A stretch of DNA of 43,641 nt, from NCBI RefSeq assembly GCF_025352425.1, contig NZ_JANXTI010000007.1:1-43641 (forward strand), read 5' to 3'. Positions 1 through 8,280 of this stretch are shown one piece after another. Origin of the DNA: Flavobacterium sp. GTDB lineage: Bacteria; Bacteroidota; Bacteroidia; Flavobacteriales; Flavobacteriaceae. Within the stretch, counting starts at the first letter, position 1, and every line of letters begins with the position of its first letter. The notes below the pieces were generated by a model. The model did not search any database. It saw only the letters and a list, made by a program, of their open reading frames with translations, and had not been told where the DNA came from. A program made the position numbers and the translations under genes.

Positions 1-1944
1 TTCGAAGTCTTGTATCGAATTGGTCTCGATTTCAACCGCGGTTGGTTTTTGTTTGAGAAAATATTTTGCAGGTCCGGCAATCGAAAAAGGAAAGTTACCA
101 ATAGTATCATTCTGCACCAAAAGATTGCGCCAGAACATTACCTTAGTCATGAATCGCTGTTGCTGTTTGGCAAACGGTTTGAGTTGGTGATCGTTTTCCA
201 ACCGGTACATAAATCCTTTTGGATTAGGGATAATTGTTGCCAGAAACAAACATTCATTTATGTTTAAATCAACAGCTCTTTTTTGGAAATAAAACTGCGA
301 TGCTTCTCCAATACCGTAGATGTTTGGACCCCATTCTATGATATTGAAGTAGACTTCAAGCATGCGTTCCTTGGAACTGATATGATTATTTTCCAAGATA
401 TAAACCAGCAGTACTTCTTCCAGTTTTCGCGACAGTGTTTTTTCACGTGTTAAAAAAACATTTTTTATCAACTGCATACTGATAGTACTTGCGCCACGTG
501 TAAATTTCTTGGTTTTAATATTTTTTGAAATCGATTCCTTGAATGCTTCGTTTATAAATCCGCGATGCGTAAAAAAAGAAGGGTCTTCGCTGGTAAGTAC
601 ACAACTTCGCAGATGATGAGAAATCTGGCTTAAAGGAGTATAGTTGCCATTTCCCGGACCAACTAAAATTGGACGTTGTAAGGTGCCTTTATCGATAGCG
701 CGATAAACAAATGGACCATTTAATTTGTTCAGATTGGCCTCGCCATATTTGGTAATTTTTAATCCTTCAGGTTTTAGCTTACTATCAAAAATCACTTTAT
801 TTGGTTTGTGATTATTGTACTCAAAGTTTAGTGAATAGCTAAAATTTCCCTGTGCCTGCATGCCTTCAAAATGGCGGTATAATCCGGTTGGCAAGGACGA
901 AATAAAATCCTGTGCCCTCATTTTTGGAATCTTCAGTTTGAGCGCATAAACTTTGTCTTTCTCGTTTGTATAGGAAATATAAGGGTTGCATTTAATGTTA
1001 TTCAACTGCATGGTTGATGTGCTGTCTATAGCTATAAAACGCGGACCAATAATCCAGTGATAATCAAAACGGGCATTCTTCACGACAACATCCTTAGTGG
1101 AAATTTTTTGGTGATTCACTAACAAATTTTCGATAGAGGAATAGCCATCAATATGGAGGTTTCCGTTATCCATAGCCAAATTATCCAGATTGAAATGAAT
1201 GGATTTGAAGCCTGTTTTCAGGTTGAATTTTTTATCCAGATACGGAATTTTGATAGTATCATTTTTGGCATTGTAAAAGGTCAAATCCGCTTTTCTGTCT
1301 CTTGGATCAGCAAACCCGCTGATGCTCCACTGCTGTGAAAAATTATCCGAAGTAACCTGAATTATGGCGTTGAGTTTCTTTTGATTCAAAACCAATTGAT
1401 TGAAACCAAAAATCACTTTATTGCCGTTGTCATTAATTTTGAAGGCAAATCCCTTTACTTGCATATCGGTCGGAACCAAATCTAATAATCTTGATGTAAT
1501 CCGGTTAAGAAGCTTTGCATAATTTACTTCGGCATTTTCATCTTTCTGCTTTTTGGAATGCAGGAAAGCATCATAATTACTGCCGTTTTTGGTTTTCACC
1601 AATTGAATAAATCCTTTGTTAATTTCCAGTTTCCCCAATTGAATATTGCCGACTAACAGCTTCCAGAAGCTAACGCTGGTTTTTAATTCGTTTATATGAA
1701 CCAATGTATCAGCTTGTCTTGGAACCAAAGCAATGTGTTGAAATTCCACATTGGTCAAGCCGTGAAATTCTGCTTTTCCTATGGTCAAACTACACTGATA
1801 ATTTTGTTCGAGTTGTTTGTCAACCTGATGAATAACCTTGTTAAGGATTCTATTTCGAAAAGAAAAAAGCAACACTAAACCTATCAACACCATAGTGCCA
1901 AAAATTTTTAGGAGGATAATTATTTTCCGTTTTGCTTTGTTCAT
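1..1944 (-). CDS. GT51 peptidoglycan transglycosylase with long AsmA-like N-terminal region (partial, cut by window edge)
   Basis: The minus-strand frame is open from the ATG at 1944 to base 1 (648 residues) with no stop, so the 3' end lies outside the window. Residues ~8-28 form one membrane helix. Residues ~30-420 are beta-rich, of the kind seen in AsmA-like periplasmic proteins; I infer this and cannot assign a family. From ~430 the GT51 fold is clear: EDPSFFTHRGF holds the catalytic Glu (about E453), followed by RGASTISMQLIKN (~483) and EVYFNIIEWGPNIYGIGEA. The enzyme should polymerise lipid II glycan strands at the outer face of the inner membrane. Whether a transpeptidase domain follows cannot be seen. 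Its ATG overlaps the stop of the upstream lipoprotein gene (ATGA), so the two are probably co-translated. Confidence 0.85.
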   Translation of the reverse strand, partial: MNKAKRKIIILLKIFGTMVLIGLVLLFSFRNRILNKVIHQVDKQLEQNYQCSLTIGKAEFHGLTNVEFQHIALVPRQADTLVHINELKTSVSFWKLLVGNIQLGKLEINKGFIQLVKTKNGSNYDAFLHSKKQKDENAEVNYAKLLNRITSRLLDLVPTDMQVKGFAFKINDNGNKVIFGFNQLVLNQKKLNAIIQVTSDNFSQQWSISGFADPRDRKADLTFYNAKNDTIKIPYLDKKFNLKTGFKSIHFNLDNLAMDNGNLHIDGYSSIENLLVNHQKISTKDVVVKNARFDYHWIIGPRFIAIDSTSTMQLNNIKCNPYISYTNEKDKVYALKLKIPKMRAQDFISSLPTGLYRHFEGMQAQGNFSYSLNFEYNNHKPNKVIFDSKLKPEGLKITKYGEANLNKLNGPFVYRAIDKGTLQRPILVGPGNGNYTPLSQISHHLRSCVLTSEDPSFFTHRGFINEAFKESISKNIKTKKFTRGASTISMQLIKNVFLTREKTLSRKLEEVLLVYILENNHISSKERMLEVYFNIIEWGPNIYGIGEASQFYFQKRAVDLNINECLFLATIIPNPKGFMYRLENDHQLKPFAKQQQRFMTKVMFWRNLLVQNDTIGNFPFSIAGPAKYFLKQKPTAVEIETNSIQDFE

Positions 1945-2432
1945 TTTACACTTTCAACATTTAATCCAATTCCGAGTACGTTTGGAAGATATGGTCCTTC
2001 AAAGCTATGCGAAATGGTAACTTTATATTTTCCTTTTTGGAGTTTGGTTTTTTCTTTAATTTTATAGTTAAGGTCGCAAACATCACCAGCACATTCGGCC
2101 AATTCTTTGCCGGCACTGTCTTTAATGGCTAAGTCAATAGTGATTTTTTCCTTTTCACCTGCGGGATTTTCGATGGTGAAAATTATCGGAACAGTAGTGA
2201 ATTGGTAATCGTAAACATGACTGAATTTGAAGATTAAATTATATAATTGTGCATCGTCAGTTATATCAAAATCAAATGTTCTGGCATCGGCTTTTTGCCA
2301 ACGATTATTTTGTCCGAAATCCACAAATTGGCTGTGATTATTTTGGTTGGAACAGGACACTAGCGTTAGCGAACTGGCGAAGCAAATTAAAACCGTAAAT
2401 AAATAAAGCAATAGGAATAGTTTTGTTTTCAT
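1941..2432 (-). CDS. gldH: GldH-like gliding motility lipoprotein
   Basis: 163 residues. A lipoprotein signal with lipobox LVSC puts the acylated Cys at 27. The mature part is a single beta-rich domain with the GldH-like order: an early W (NRWQKAD), a D-rich strand, a central YDYQF strand, an NPAGEK turn, and a C-terminal LPNVLGIGLNVE strand. GldH is an essential gliding and T9SS-linked lipoprotein in Flavobacterium, which fits the T9SS cargo elsewhere in this window. It overlaps the transglycosylase start by four bases and follows radA after 58 nt. The family call rests on size, lipobox, strand pattern and a downstream cell-wall glycosyltransferase. A paralogue of GldH is possible. Confidence 0.6.
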   Translation of the reverse strand: MKTKLFLLLYLFTVLICFASSLTLVSCSNQNNHSQFVDFGQNNRWQKADARTFDFDITDDAQLYNLIFKFSHVYDYQFTTVPIIFTIENPAGEKEKITIDLAIKDSAGKELAECAGDVCDLNYKIKEKTKLQKGKYKVTISHSFEGPYLPNVLGIGLNVESVK

Positions 2433-2490
2433 AAATAGTTCATTTATTTATTTTAAAACGCTTTTGTTCACTTTTATTATGTCCAAAAGG

Positions 2491-3852
2491 TTAGCCAAAC
2501 AAATGCTCCACAACTTCTTCAATTTTGGAAACCAAAACGATTTTTATTCCCGGGAATTTGGCCGAAATTTTATTATACTTAGATACAAAGATAGTCGAAA
2601 ACCCTAATTTTTCCGATTCCTGAATGCGTTGTTCTACACGATTTATGGGGCGAATTTCACCCGAAAGACCAACTTCGCCCGCAAAACAAACATCTTTGCC
2701 CACCGCAATATCTTCATTGGAAGACAAAATTGCCGCCACGACAGCCAAATCAATCGCGGGATCATCAACAGAAATTCCGCCGGTTACGTTTAGGAAAACA
2801 TCTTTGGTTCCCAAACGGAAGCCAGCCCTTTTTTCCAATACGGCCAATATCATATTCAATCGTTTGGCATTATAACCTGTTGTGCTTCTTTGCGGTGTTC
2901 CGTAAACTGCTGTGGAAACCAAAGCCTGAATTTCTATCATCAACGGCCGCATTCCTTCCAATGTTGAGGCAATGGCTGTTCCCGAAAGTTCTTCTTCTCT
3001 GTGTGAAATTAATATTTCGGAAGGATTGGAAACTTCGCGCAAACCCGAGCCCTGCATTTCATAAATTCCCAATTCGGCAGTGGAACCAAAGCGATTTTTG
3101 AGTGAACGGAGTATTCGGTACACATGATTTCTGTCGCCTTCAAACTGTAGCACTGTATCAACCATGTGCTCCAGAATTTTTGGCCCGGCAATGTTTCCGT
3201 CTTTAGTAATGTGGCCAATAAGGATAACAGGAATATTGGTTTCTTTGGCAAATTTTATCAATTCTGCCGTGGTTTCCCTGATTTGGGAAATGCTTCCGGC
3301 TGTGGATTCAATATAGTCGGTATGTAATGTTTGTATCGAGTCAATAATGACAATATCAGGTTCAGTTTCCACAATGTGGCGGAAGATATTTTGTGTTTTG
3401 GTTTCGGTTAGAATGTAGCAATTATCACTATTTGGATTGATACGTTCTGCTCGCATCTTGATTTGTTTCTGACTTTCCTCACCCGAAACATATAAGGTTT
3501 TATAGGGTAACTTTAAGGAAATCTGCAACAGCAATGTGCTTTTTCCAATACCTGGCTCTCCGCCCAAAAGTATCAAGGAACCAGGAACTATTCCACCACC
3601 AAGAACGCGATTAAATTCGCTGTCAGTACTGTCCATGCGCACTTCCTGAGTGGAATCAATTTCTTTTATCCGCAGTGGTTTTGAAACTCTTTTAGAGTCG
3701 GTGCTTGAAGGTTTCCAGCTGGTTTTTTCTTCCTTTTGAATAATTTCTTCGGCAATGGTGTTCCATTCTTTGCACGAATTGCATTGGCCTTGCCATTTGG
3801 CATATTGTGCTCCGCAATTTTGACAAAAAAAAGTCGTTTTTACTTTAGACAT
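2491..3852 (-). CDS. radA: DNA repair protein RadA
   Basis: 453 residues, the usual RadA length. An N-terminal four-Cys zinc finger (C10, C13, C24, C27) is followed by a RecA-like ATPase with Walker A GGEPGIGKST at 97-106, a Walker B strand ending IVIIDS near 171, and the RadA-specific KNRFG motif at 252-256. The C-terminal part is the inactive Lon-protease-like domain (AILSSNEDIAVGK to the end). RadA is a DnaB-type branch-migration helicase acting in recombination. Its ATG overlaps the stop of the upstream esterase-like gene by one base (TAATG), indicating one transcript. Confidence 0.97.
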   Translation of the reverse strand: MSKVKTTFFCQNCGAQYAKWQGQCNSCKEWNTIAEEIIQKEEKTSWKPSSTDSKRVSKPLRIKEIDSTQEVRMDSTDSEFNRVLGGGIVPGSLILLGGEPGIGKSTLLLQISLKLPYKTLYVSGEESQKQIKMRAERINPNSDNCYILTETKTQNIFRHIVETEPDIVIIDSIQTLHTDYIESTAGSISQIRETTAELIKFAKETNIPVILIGHITKDGNIAGPKILEHMVDTVLQFEGDRNHVYRILRSLKNRFGSTAELGIYEMQGSGLREVSNPSEILISHREEELSGTAIASTLEGMRPLMIEIQALVSTAVYGTPQRSTTGYNAKRLNMILAVLEKRAGFRLGTKDVFLNVTGGISVDDPAIDLAVVAAILSSNEDIAVGKDVCFAGEVGLSGEIRPINRVEQRIQESEKLGFSTIFVSKYNKISAKFPGIKIVLVSKIEEVVEHLFG

Positions 3853-5111
3853 TATTCCTTTTTTTTCTCTTCTGTTGGTGCGTCAGTTGGTGGCGCATCG
3901 GTTGGAGTATCTGTTGGCGGTGTTTCCTCCACAGCAGGTTCGGTTTTTCCGTTTTTCCCCTTTTTAGGCAACAACTTTTTTATTTCGTCAGCTCTTTCAA
4001 CCATCATATCCTTGGTTAAATCCCCTATTTCTTCGCGTTGAAAAGCGCTCATGTAGGATTTAACCGCTTTTGCATTTTCACCTGTTTTTTCATACATCTG
4101 ACCCATTTCATAATCGGCAAGCATTGATTTTGGATAGTTCTTTTTTGCTAACTGTGCCAATTTATCAAATTCATTGTAGGCTTTGTTTTTCAGGATTGCT
4201 GCTTCTATTGCTTTGAAATCGTTTAAACGAATAGGCAGTTTTAAAGCAAAAGACTTTTCAATGACCTCATATTTTTGAGCCAAATAATCTACGTATCCTG
4301 AAGGCAGCACAGCGATTTTTTCATTAAATTCTGTGGTTGAAATTGGTTGGTAAACGGCAAATATTTGGTACAAAGCACTTGGAATAGAATTCAAAACCAA
4401 GGAGTAATGCGAAGCGCCTTTAAAATCATCAAATCTATAATTGAGTGTTGGTTTATTGATTTTTTTGGCCACTTCGTCCAATGCAATAATTCGGTTACGC
4501 ATTTTTTTTAAATCCCCATCGCCTGAAGAATGATAGTAAAAAATGGGTTTTTGAATAGTGGCTAATCTGTCCGGAATTTGCTCTTCCATTCCTTTTGGAA
4601 GTTCCGGACTCATTGAAATATAGGCGTCAAAAACGGGAATGTCTTTGTAGAGATAACAATTTAAAAAACCTGCGGTTGTGTCTAATCCGGCAATCATTTT
4701 AAACGGCGCTGTTCTGTATTTTTTTTCTATGTATGGTAACAACTCCATGCCAATAAATTCAAAGAAATCTGCCCCTTTTTCGGTTGGTAAACCAGTACTT
4801 TCGTCAACAGCACAATCGGTCTCGCGTTCGTTATTTTTATTTTGGGTAATTCCAACAATAATAACTTCGGGCAAATCATCCCAATAGTTACCATAACTTA
4901 ACGCACCCTGAAAAGCATCAAACAAAAAATCGCCATCCAATAATACTAAAACAGGATATTTTTGGTTCGGATGTTTTTCGTATGATGGCGGTAAACCAAT
5001 AGTGATTTCCCGGTCTTCATTTAGCCTTTTAGATGCTATGGTATCGGTTATTTTTTGGGAAAAAACAGCATTGGAACAAATGAAAAGTAATAACAGAATG
5101 GTCTTTTTCAT
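3852..5111 (-). CDS. Secreted esterase-like alpha/beta-hydrolase with C-terminal TPR-like helices, catalytic Ser apparently missing
   Basis: The ATG at 5111 is preferred over an in-frame codon at 5156 because it starts a clean signal peptide (MKKTILLLLFICSNAVFSQ), giving 419 residues. Residues ~20-260 follow the putative-esterase (esterase D/Fes) fold: YPVLVLLDGD, VIIVGITQN, then the nucleophile-elbow strand. The elbow reads GLDTTAG (142-148), with Asp where GxSxG would have Ser. The region of the catalytic His is kept (GASHYS, H235). Residues ~290-375 are helical and TPR-like (YEMGQMYEKTGENAKAV). The last 35 residues are a Pro/Thr/Glu/Lys-rich tail. It may be a non-catalytic relative or use another residue. 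It is co-transcribed with radA. Confidence 0.75.
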   Translation of the reverse strand: MKKTILLLLFICSNAVFSQKITDTIASKRLNEDREITIGLPPSYEKHPNQKYPVLVLLDGDFLFDAFQGALSYGNYWDDLPEVIIVGITQNKNNERETDCAVDESTGLPTEKGADFFEFIGMELLPYIEKKYRTAPFKMIAGLDTTAGFLNCYLYKDIPVFDAYISMSPELPKGMEEQIPDRLATIQKPIFYYHSSGDGDLKKMRNRIIALDEVAKKINKPTLNYRFDDFKGASHYSLVLNSIPSALYQIFAVYQPISTTEFNEKIAVLPSGYVDYLAQKYEVIEKSFALKLPIRLNDFKAIEAAILKNKAYNEFDKLAQLAKKNYPKSMLADYEMGQMYEKTGENAKAVKSYMSAFQREEIGDLTKDMMVERADEIKKLLPKKGKNGKTEPAVEETPPTDTPTDAPPTDAPTEEKKKE

Positions 5112-5161
5112 GACAGTAGGATTAGTTTTAAACAGCAGTTTTATATTGACTAGCAATATAA

Positions 5162-5169
5162 CAAAATTA
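5162..5169 (-). promoter_or_regulatory. Possible -7 promoter box for the esterase-like/radA genes
   Basis: On the minus strand this reads TAATTTTG, matching TAnnTTTG, about 50 nt before the ATG at 5111. It overlaps the stop codon of the upstream YbhN-like gene. A TTG on the same strand lies 24 nt upstream (5194-5196), slightly beyond the usual spacing, so this is a weak call. Confidence 0.3.
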
Positions 5170-6132
5170 TTTGTTTCTATTTAAAACCGGAAGCAAAACA
5201 TAGGAAATCAATCCGAGAAGAATTGCCAAAATTGTTTGTGATGTCCAAACTAGCCATCCAAAAGCGGCACCGATATCTTTTGTTATTCCGTAAAGGGAAA
5301 AGATTAACGCGATGGAAAAGGGATAGGCGCCCAATCCACCATTAGAAAAACCTACAGCCAGGCTGCCAAAAATGAATCCCATAATTACGATGTCAAAACT
5401 GATTTTTGAAGTTTCCGGCAGTGCAAAAACGGCGACATAAAACATCATTAAATAAGAAAACCAGATAAAAAACGAATGAAAAAGGTATTTCCATTTGTCT
5501 TTCATTTTATAAACGGTAGTAATCCCTTCTACCAATCCGGATAATTTCTGTTTTAATTTTAAGATTATTTCCCATTCGGCATAAATCCAAATCAGGATAA
5601 AAACCAAGAGCAAAACTACGCCAACGCAGCCGGTAATAATTATTGATTGTAACGATACGTGCTGGCTCAAAAGGAATTGATAAATTTGGTCAAACTGAGA
5701 AACAAAACCAATAAAAACAAAGAGGAAGAATATAAGTAAATCCACAATCCTTTCGGCAACTATAGTTCCAAATGCCTTATCAAAAGGAACATCTTCATAT
5801 TTTTTTAATAAAGCAGCACGCGAAATTTCGCCCGAACGCGGAACCGTCAGATTGACTAAATATGCGACACAAACCGTAAAAAAATTATTAAAAAACTTAG
5901 TTTGATAACCCAAATGGTTTAATGCAAACTTCCAGCGATAAGCCCTTGACCAATAGCCAACGCAGGCAATCATTAAGGACAATAAAATATAATAGTAATT
6001 TGCCTTTTCAAAACTGATTTTTATCTTCCGAATTTCATCGGAAGTCAGAGTGGTGAATTGATAGTATATGATTCCGATTCCTATTAAAAGAGGGATGAGA
6101 ATGGTTAGCAATTTACCGATTTGTTTTTTCAA
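5167..6132 (-). CDS. YbhN/UPF0104 family integral membrane protein (lysylphosphatidylglycerol synthase TM-region-like), TTG start
   Basis: 321 residues with about eight hydrophobic segments, for example LLTILIPLLIGIGIIYYQF near the start and ILAILLGLISYVLLPV at the end. The motifs YWSRAYRWKFAL, NLTVPRSGEISRA and SNGGLGAYPFSIALI are typical of the flippase-like membrane half of MprF and of YbhN/UPF0104 proteins. There is no soluble lysyl-transferase domain, so lysyl-PG synthesis is not expected; lipid or glycolipid transport is the usual suggestion. The reading frame begins with TTG (6132-6130). The nearest upstream in-frame codons run straight into the panD stop (6141-6139) and no ATG follows for a long stretch, so TTG is the best start. 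Spacing to panD is six nucleotides. Confidence 0.85.
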   Translation of the reverse strand: MKKQIGKLLTILIPLLIGIGIIYYQFTTLTSDEIRKIKISFEKANYYYILLSLMIACVGYWSRAYRWKFALNHLGYQTKFFNNFFTVCVAYLVNLTVPRSGEISRAALLKKYEDVPFDKAFGTIVAERIVDLLIFFLFVFIGFVSQFDQIYQFLLSQHVSLQSIIITGCVGVVLLLVFILIWIYAEWEIILKLKQKLSGLVEGITTVYKMKDKWKYLFHSFFIWFSYLMMFYVAVFALPETSKISFDIVIMGFIFGSLAVGFSNGGLGAYPFSIALIFSLYGITKDIGAAFGWLVWTSQTILAILLGLISYVLLPVLNRNK

Positions 6133-6138
6133 GAGATA

Positions 6139-6489
6139 CTAGGTCAGGGAATTATTTGTTTCGTTTGGGAAAATCAACCAGGGTTTGAAGTTTTTTGCTA
6201 CTTCAAAATCCATTAGGGCATAAGACATAATGATGACAATATCGTCTTTGAGGACTTTTCTGGCGGCAGGGCCATTTAGGTTAATTACACCTGAATTTTT
6301 GATGCCTTTGATAACATAGGTGTCGAAACGTTCACCATTATTAACATTAACAACGGAGACTTTTTCACCTTCAATAAGGTTTGCCGCGTCCATTAAGGTT
6401 TCGTCAATGGTGATGCTGCCAATATAATTTAAATCGGCGCCGGTAATTTTTACTCGGTGAATCTTCGATTTTATTACTTCTATCTGCAT
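6139..6489 (-). CDS. panD: Aspartate 1-decarboxylase proenzyme
   Basis: 116 residues, the usual PanD length. YIGSITID contains the Gly24-Ser25 self-cleavage site that yields the pyruvoyl cofactor. K9 and the stretch NLNGPAAR, which binds substrate in PanD, are present. The enzyme makes beta-alanine from aspartate, which PanC (the gene 14 nt upstream) condenses with pantoate. The two form a panC-panD operon followed by the YbhN-like gene. Confidence 0.97.
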   Translation of the reverse strand: MQIEVIKSKIHRVKITGADLNYIGSITIDETLMDAANLIEGEKVSVVNVNNGERFDTYVIKGIKNSGVINLNGPAARKVLKDDIVIIMSYALMDFEVAKNFKPWLIFPNETNNSLT

Positions 6490-6503
6490 GGCGCAAAAGT
6501 AAA

Positions 6504-7352
6504 TTAATTTAATGAAACCGTATCAATCAATCTGATTTTGTTAACAAAAACGGCGATGAAGGCGCGATATTTTTTTGCTCTATTTTTTCTTATGCAAGGC
6601 AGCAAGGTTGCTTCGTCGGCAATCTGAAAATATTCAAGTTCAAAGTTGGGATGTTTTTGGAATTCCTTGATTACAAATTCGGTGATTTCCTTAACTGATT
6701 TTGAAGCGAACAGATTTTTAGTCTGGAAAATCGTTTGATAGATGATTGCCGCCTCTTTCCGCTCGGCATCTGACAATCTTTCGTTACGCGAACTCATAGC
6801 CAGGCCATTTTTTTCTCTGTAAATTGGGCAACCGACAACAGTAACAGGCATTTTTGTTTTTTCAACCATTTTTTTTACAATTTGTAATTGCTGAAAATCT
6901 TTTTCGCCAAAGTAGGCATTGCTTGGTTTTATTATCTCGAAGAGTCGTTTTACGATAGTCCCAACTCCGTCAAAATGCCCGGGACGAAATTTGCCTTCCA
7001 TTTGATTTTCCAAACCGTCAAAATTGAAAGGTGTAGAAACCGTTTTGCCTTCATAAATATCATCAACGCTAGGTGCAAACACGAGAATCTCATTAGAAAT
7101 GCTCTTTATTTTTTCGATATCTTTTTCTAACGTTTTTGGATATTTAGTTAAATCTTCAACATTGTTGAATTGCGTTGGATTGACAAAAATACTGATGACG
7201 GTGACGCTATTATTTTTTAAAGATTCTTTGAGTAAAGAAAGATGCCCTTCGTGAAGTGCACCCATCGTTGGCACAAAACCAATAGAAGTTTCTTTGTTTG
7301 AAACAGAATTGAGATGGGAAACTAACTCGTTTTGAGTGTTAAAAAGAAGCAT
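6504..7352 (-). CDS. panC: Pantothenate synthetase
   Basis: 282 residues. The ATP-binding signature [13 protein letters not shown] (HxGH at 34-37), FVNPTQFN, the [15 protein letters not shown] helix and the MSSRN loop all match PanC, which joins pantoate and beta-alanine at ATP cost. It is the first gene of the leftward operon panC-panD-ybhN-like. A minus-strand -7 box lies at 7374-7381, giving a very short leader. Confidence 0.97.
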   Translation of the reverse strand: MLLFNTQNELVSHLNSVSNKETSIGFVPTMGALHEGHLSLLKESLKNNSVTVISIFVNPTQFNNVEDLTKYPKTLEKDIEKIKSISNEILVFAPSVDDIYEGKTVSTPFNFDGLENQMEGKFRPGHFDGVGTIVKRLFEIIKPSNAYFGEKDFQQLQIVKKMVEKTKMPVTVVGCPIYREKNGLAMSSRNERLSDAERKEAAIIYQTIFQTKNLFASKSVKEITEFVIKEFQKHPNFELEYFQIADEATLLPCIRKNRAKKYRAFIAVFVNKIRLIDTVSLN

Positions 7353-7373
7353 TGGCTTTCAGTAAATGAGTTG

Positions 7374-7420
7374 CAAACTTACCATTTTCATAAATAACTG
7401 CATAAAATTTTGTACTTTTG
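7374..7420. promoter_or_regulatory. Divergent promoter region between panC and the glycogen-synthase-like operon
   Basis: Two back-to-back -7 boxes of the TAnnTTTG form occur here: TAAGTTTG on the minus strand (7374-7381) for panC, and TACTTTTG on the plus strand (7413-7420) for the gene at 7459. Neither has a good TTG at the usual upstream distance, so strength cannot be judged. Confidence 0.45.
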
Positions 7421-7458
7421 CCTGTTTTTTATTGCCAATAAATAAAGTAGATTAGATT

Positions 7459-8265
7459 ATGGAAGATAAGAGGATATTGTATGTATCATCTGAAGTGGTG
7501 CCGTATTTGGCTGAAAATGAGGTTTCTTTACTGTCGTATGATGTCCCCAAAATGATAAATGACCAAGGCGGACAGATTAGAATTTTTATGCCAAGATATG
7601 GTAATATTAATGAAAGAAGACATCAATTACATGAAGTAATCCGTTTGTCGGGAATGAATTTAGTGGTTAATGATTTGGATATGCCTCTGATTATTAAGGT
7701 AGCCTCAATTCCAAAAGAAAGAATTCAGGTATATTTTATAGATAACGATGAATATTTCAAAAGAAAAGCCACTTTCACCGATGAAGATGGTGTGTTATAT
7801 CCTGATAACGATGAAAGAGCTATTTTCTTCGCGAAAGGTGTTGTTGAAACTGTTAAGAAATTAAACTGGGTTCCGGATATTATCCATGTTCATGGCTGGC
7901 TGGCAAGTTTATTGCCTATTTATATGAAGCATTATTATAAAGATGAAGCTTTGTTTTCTGAAACAAAAATTGTTACGTCCGTCTATAGCCAATCTTTTGA
8001 TGGTACTTTGGACACCGAAATGATTAACAAAATAATATTTGACGGCATTCCTCACGATGCCATTCAGGAATTAGAATTGCCTAATTATGAAAACCTTATC
8101 AAGGCAGCTGTAAATCATTCGGATGCTGTTGTTATTGCCTCTGAAAATGTATCGGCAAGTTTAACAAAATTTATAGAATCTTCAGGAAAACCTTTTTTAC
8201 CTTTCGCCGCGAAAGACAAGATTACCGAGGCATATACGACCTTTTACAAAGCTATGCTTTCTTAA
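7459..8265 (+). CDS. Glycogen/starch synthase-like protein, N-terminal GT5 domain only
   Basis: 268 residues resembling only the N-terminal Rossmann half of GlgA (normally ~470-490 residues): RILYVSSEVVPYLAE, IRIFMPRYGNINERRH, then DIIHVHGWLASLLPIYMK at ~140. The ADP-glucose-binding loop that normally reads KTGGL after the first strand is replaced here by ENEVSLLSYDVP. The C-terminal nucleotide-binding half is absent. A catalytic role is therefore doubtful; a scaffold or sensor role is possible but unproven. It starts the operon with the DUF4270 lipoprotein (15 nt gap) and glmS. Confidence 0.8.
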   Translation: MEDKRILYVSSEVVPYLAENEVSLLSYDVPKMINDQGGQIRIFMPRYGNINERRHQLHEVIRLSGMNLVVNDLDMPLIIKVASIPKERIQVYFIDNDEYFKRKATFTDEDGVLYPDNDERAIFFAKGVVETVKKLNWVPDIIHVHGWLASLLPIYMKHYYKDEALFSETKIVTSVYSQSFDGTLDTEMINKIIFDGIPHDAIQELELPNYENLIKAAVNHSDAVVIASENVSASLTKFIESSGKPFLPFAAKDKITEAYTTFYKAMLS

Positions 8266-8280
8266 AAAACAGATAATTTT

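Noticed and set aside
10..267. 85-codon plus-strand frame at the left edge
   Set aside because: It is antisense to the conserved GT51 domain on the minus strand.
3009..3251. 80-codon alternative frame inside radA
   Set aside because: Same-strand shadow frame of radA; the main frame carries all RadA motifs without interruption.
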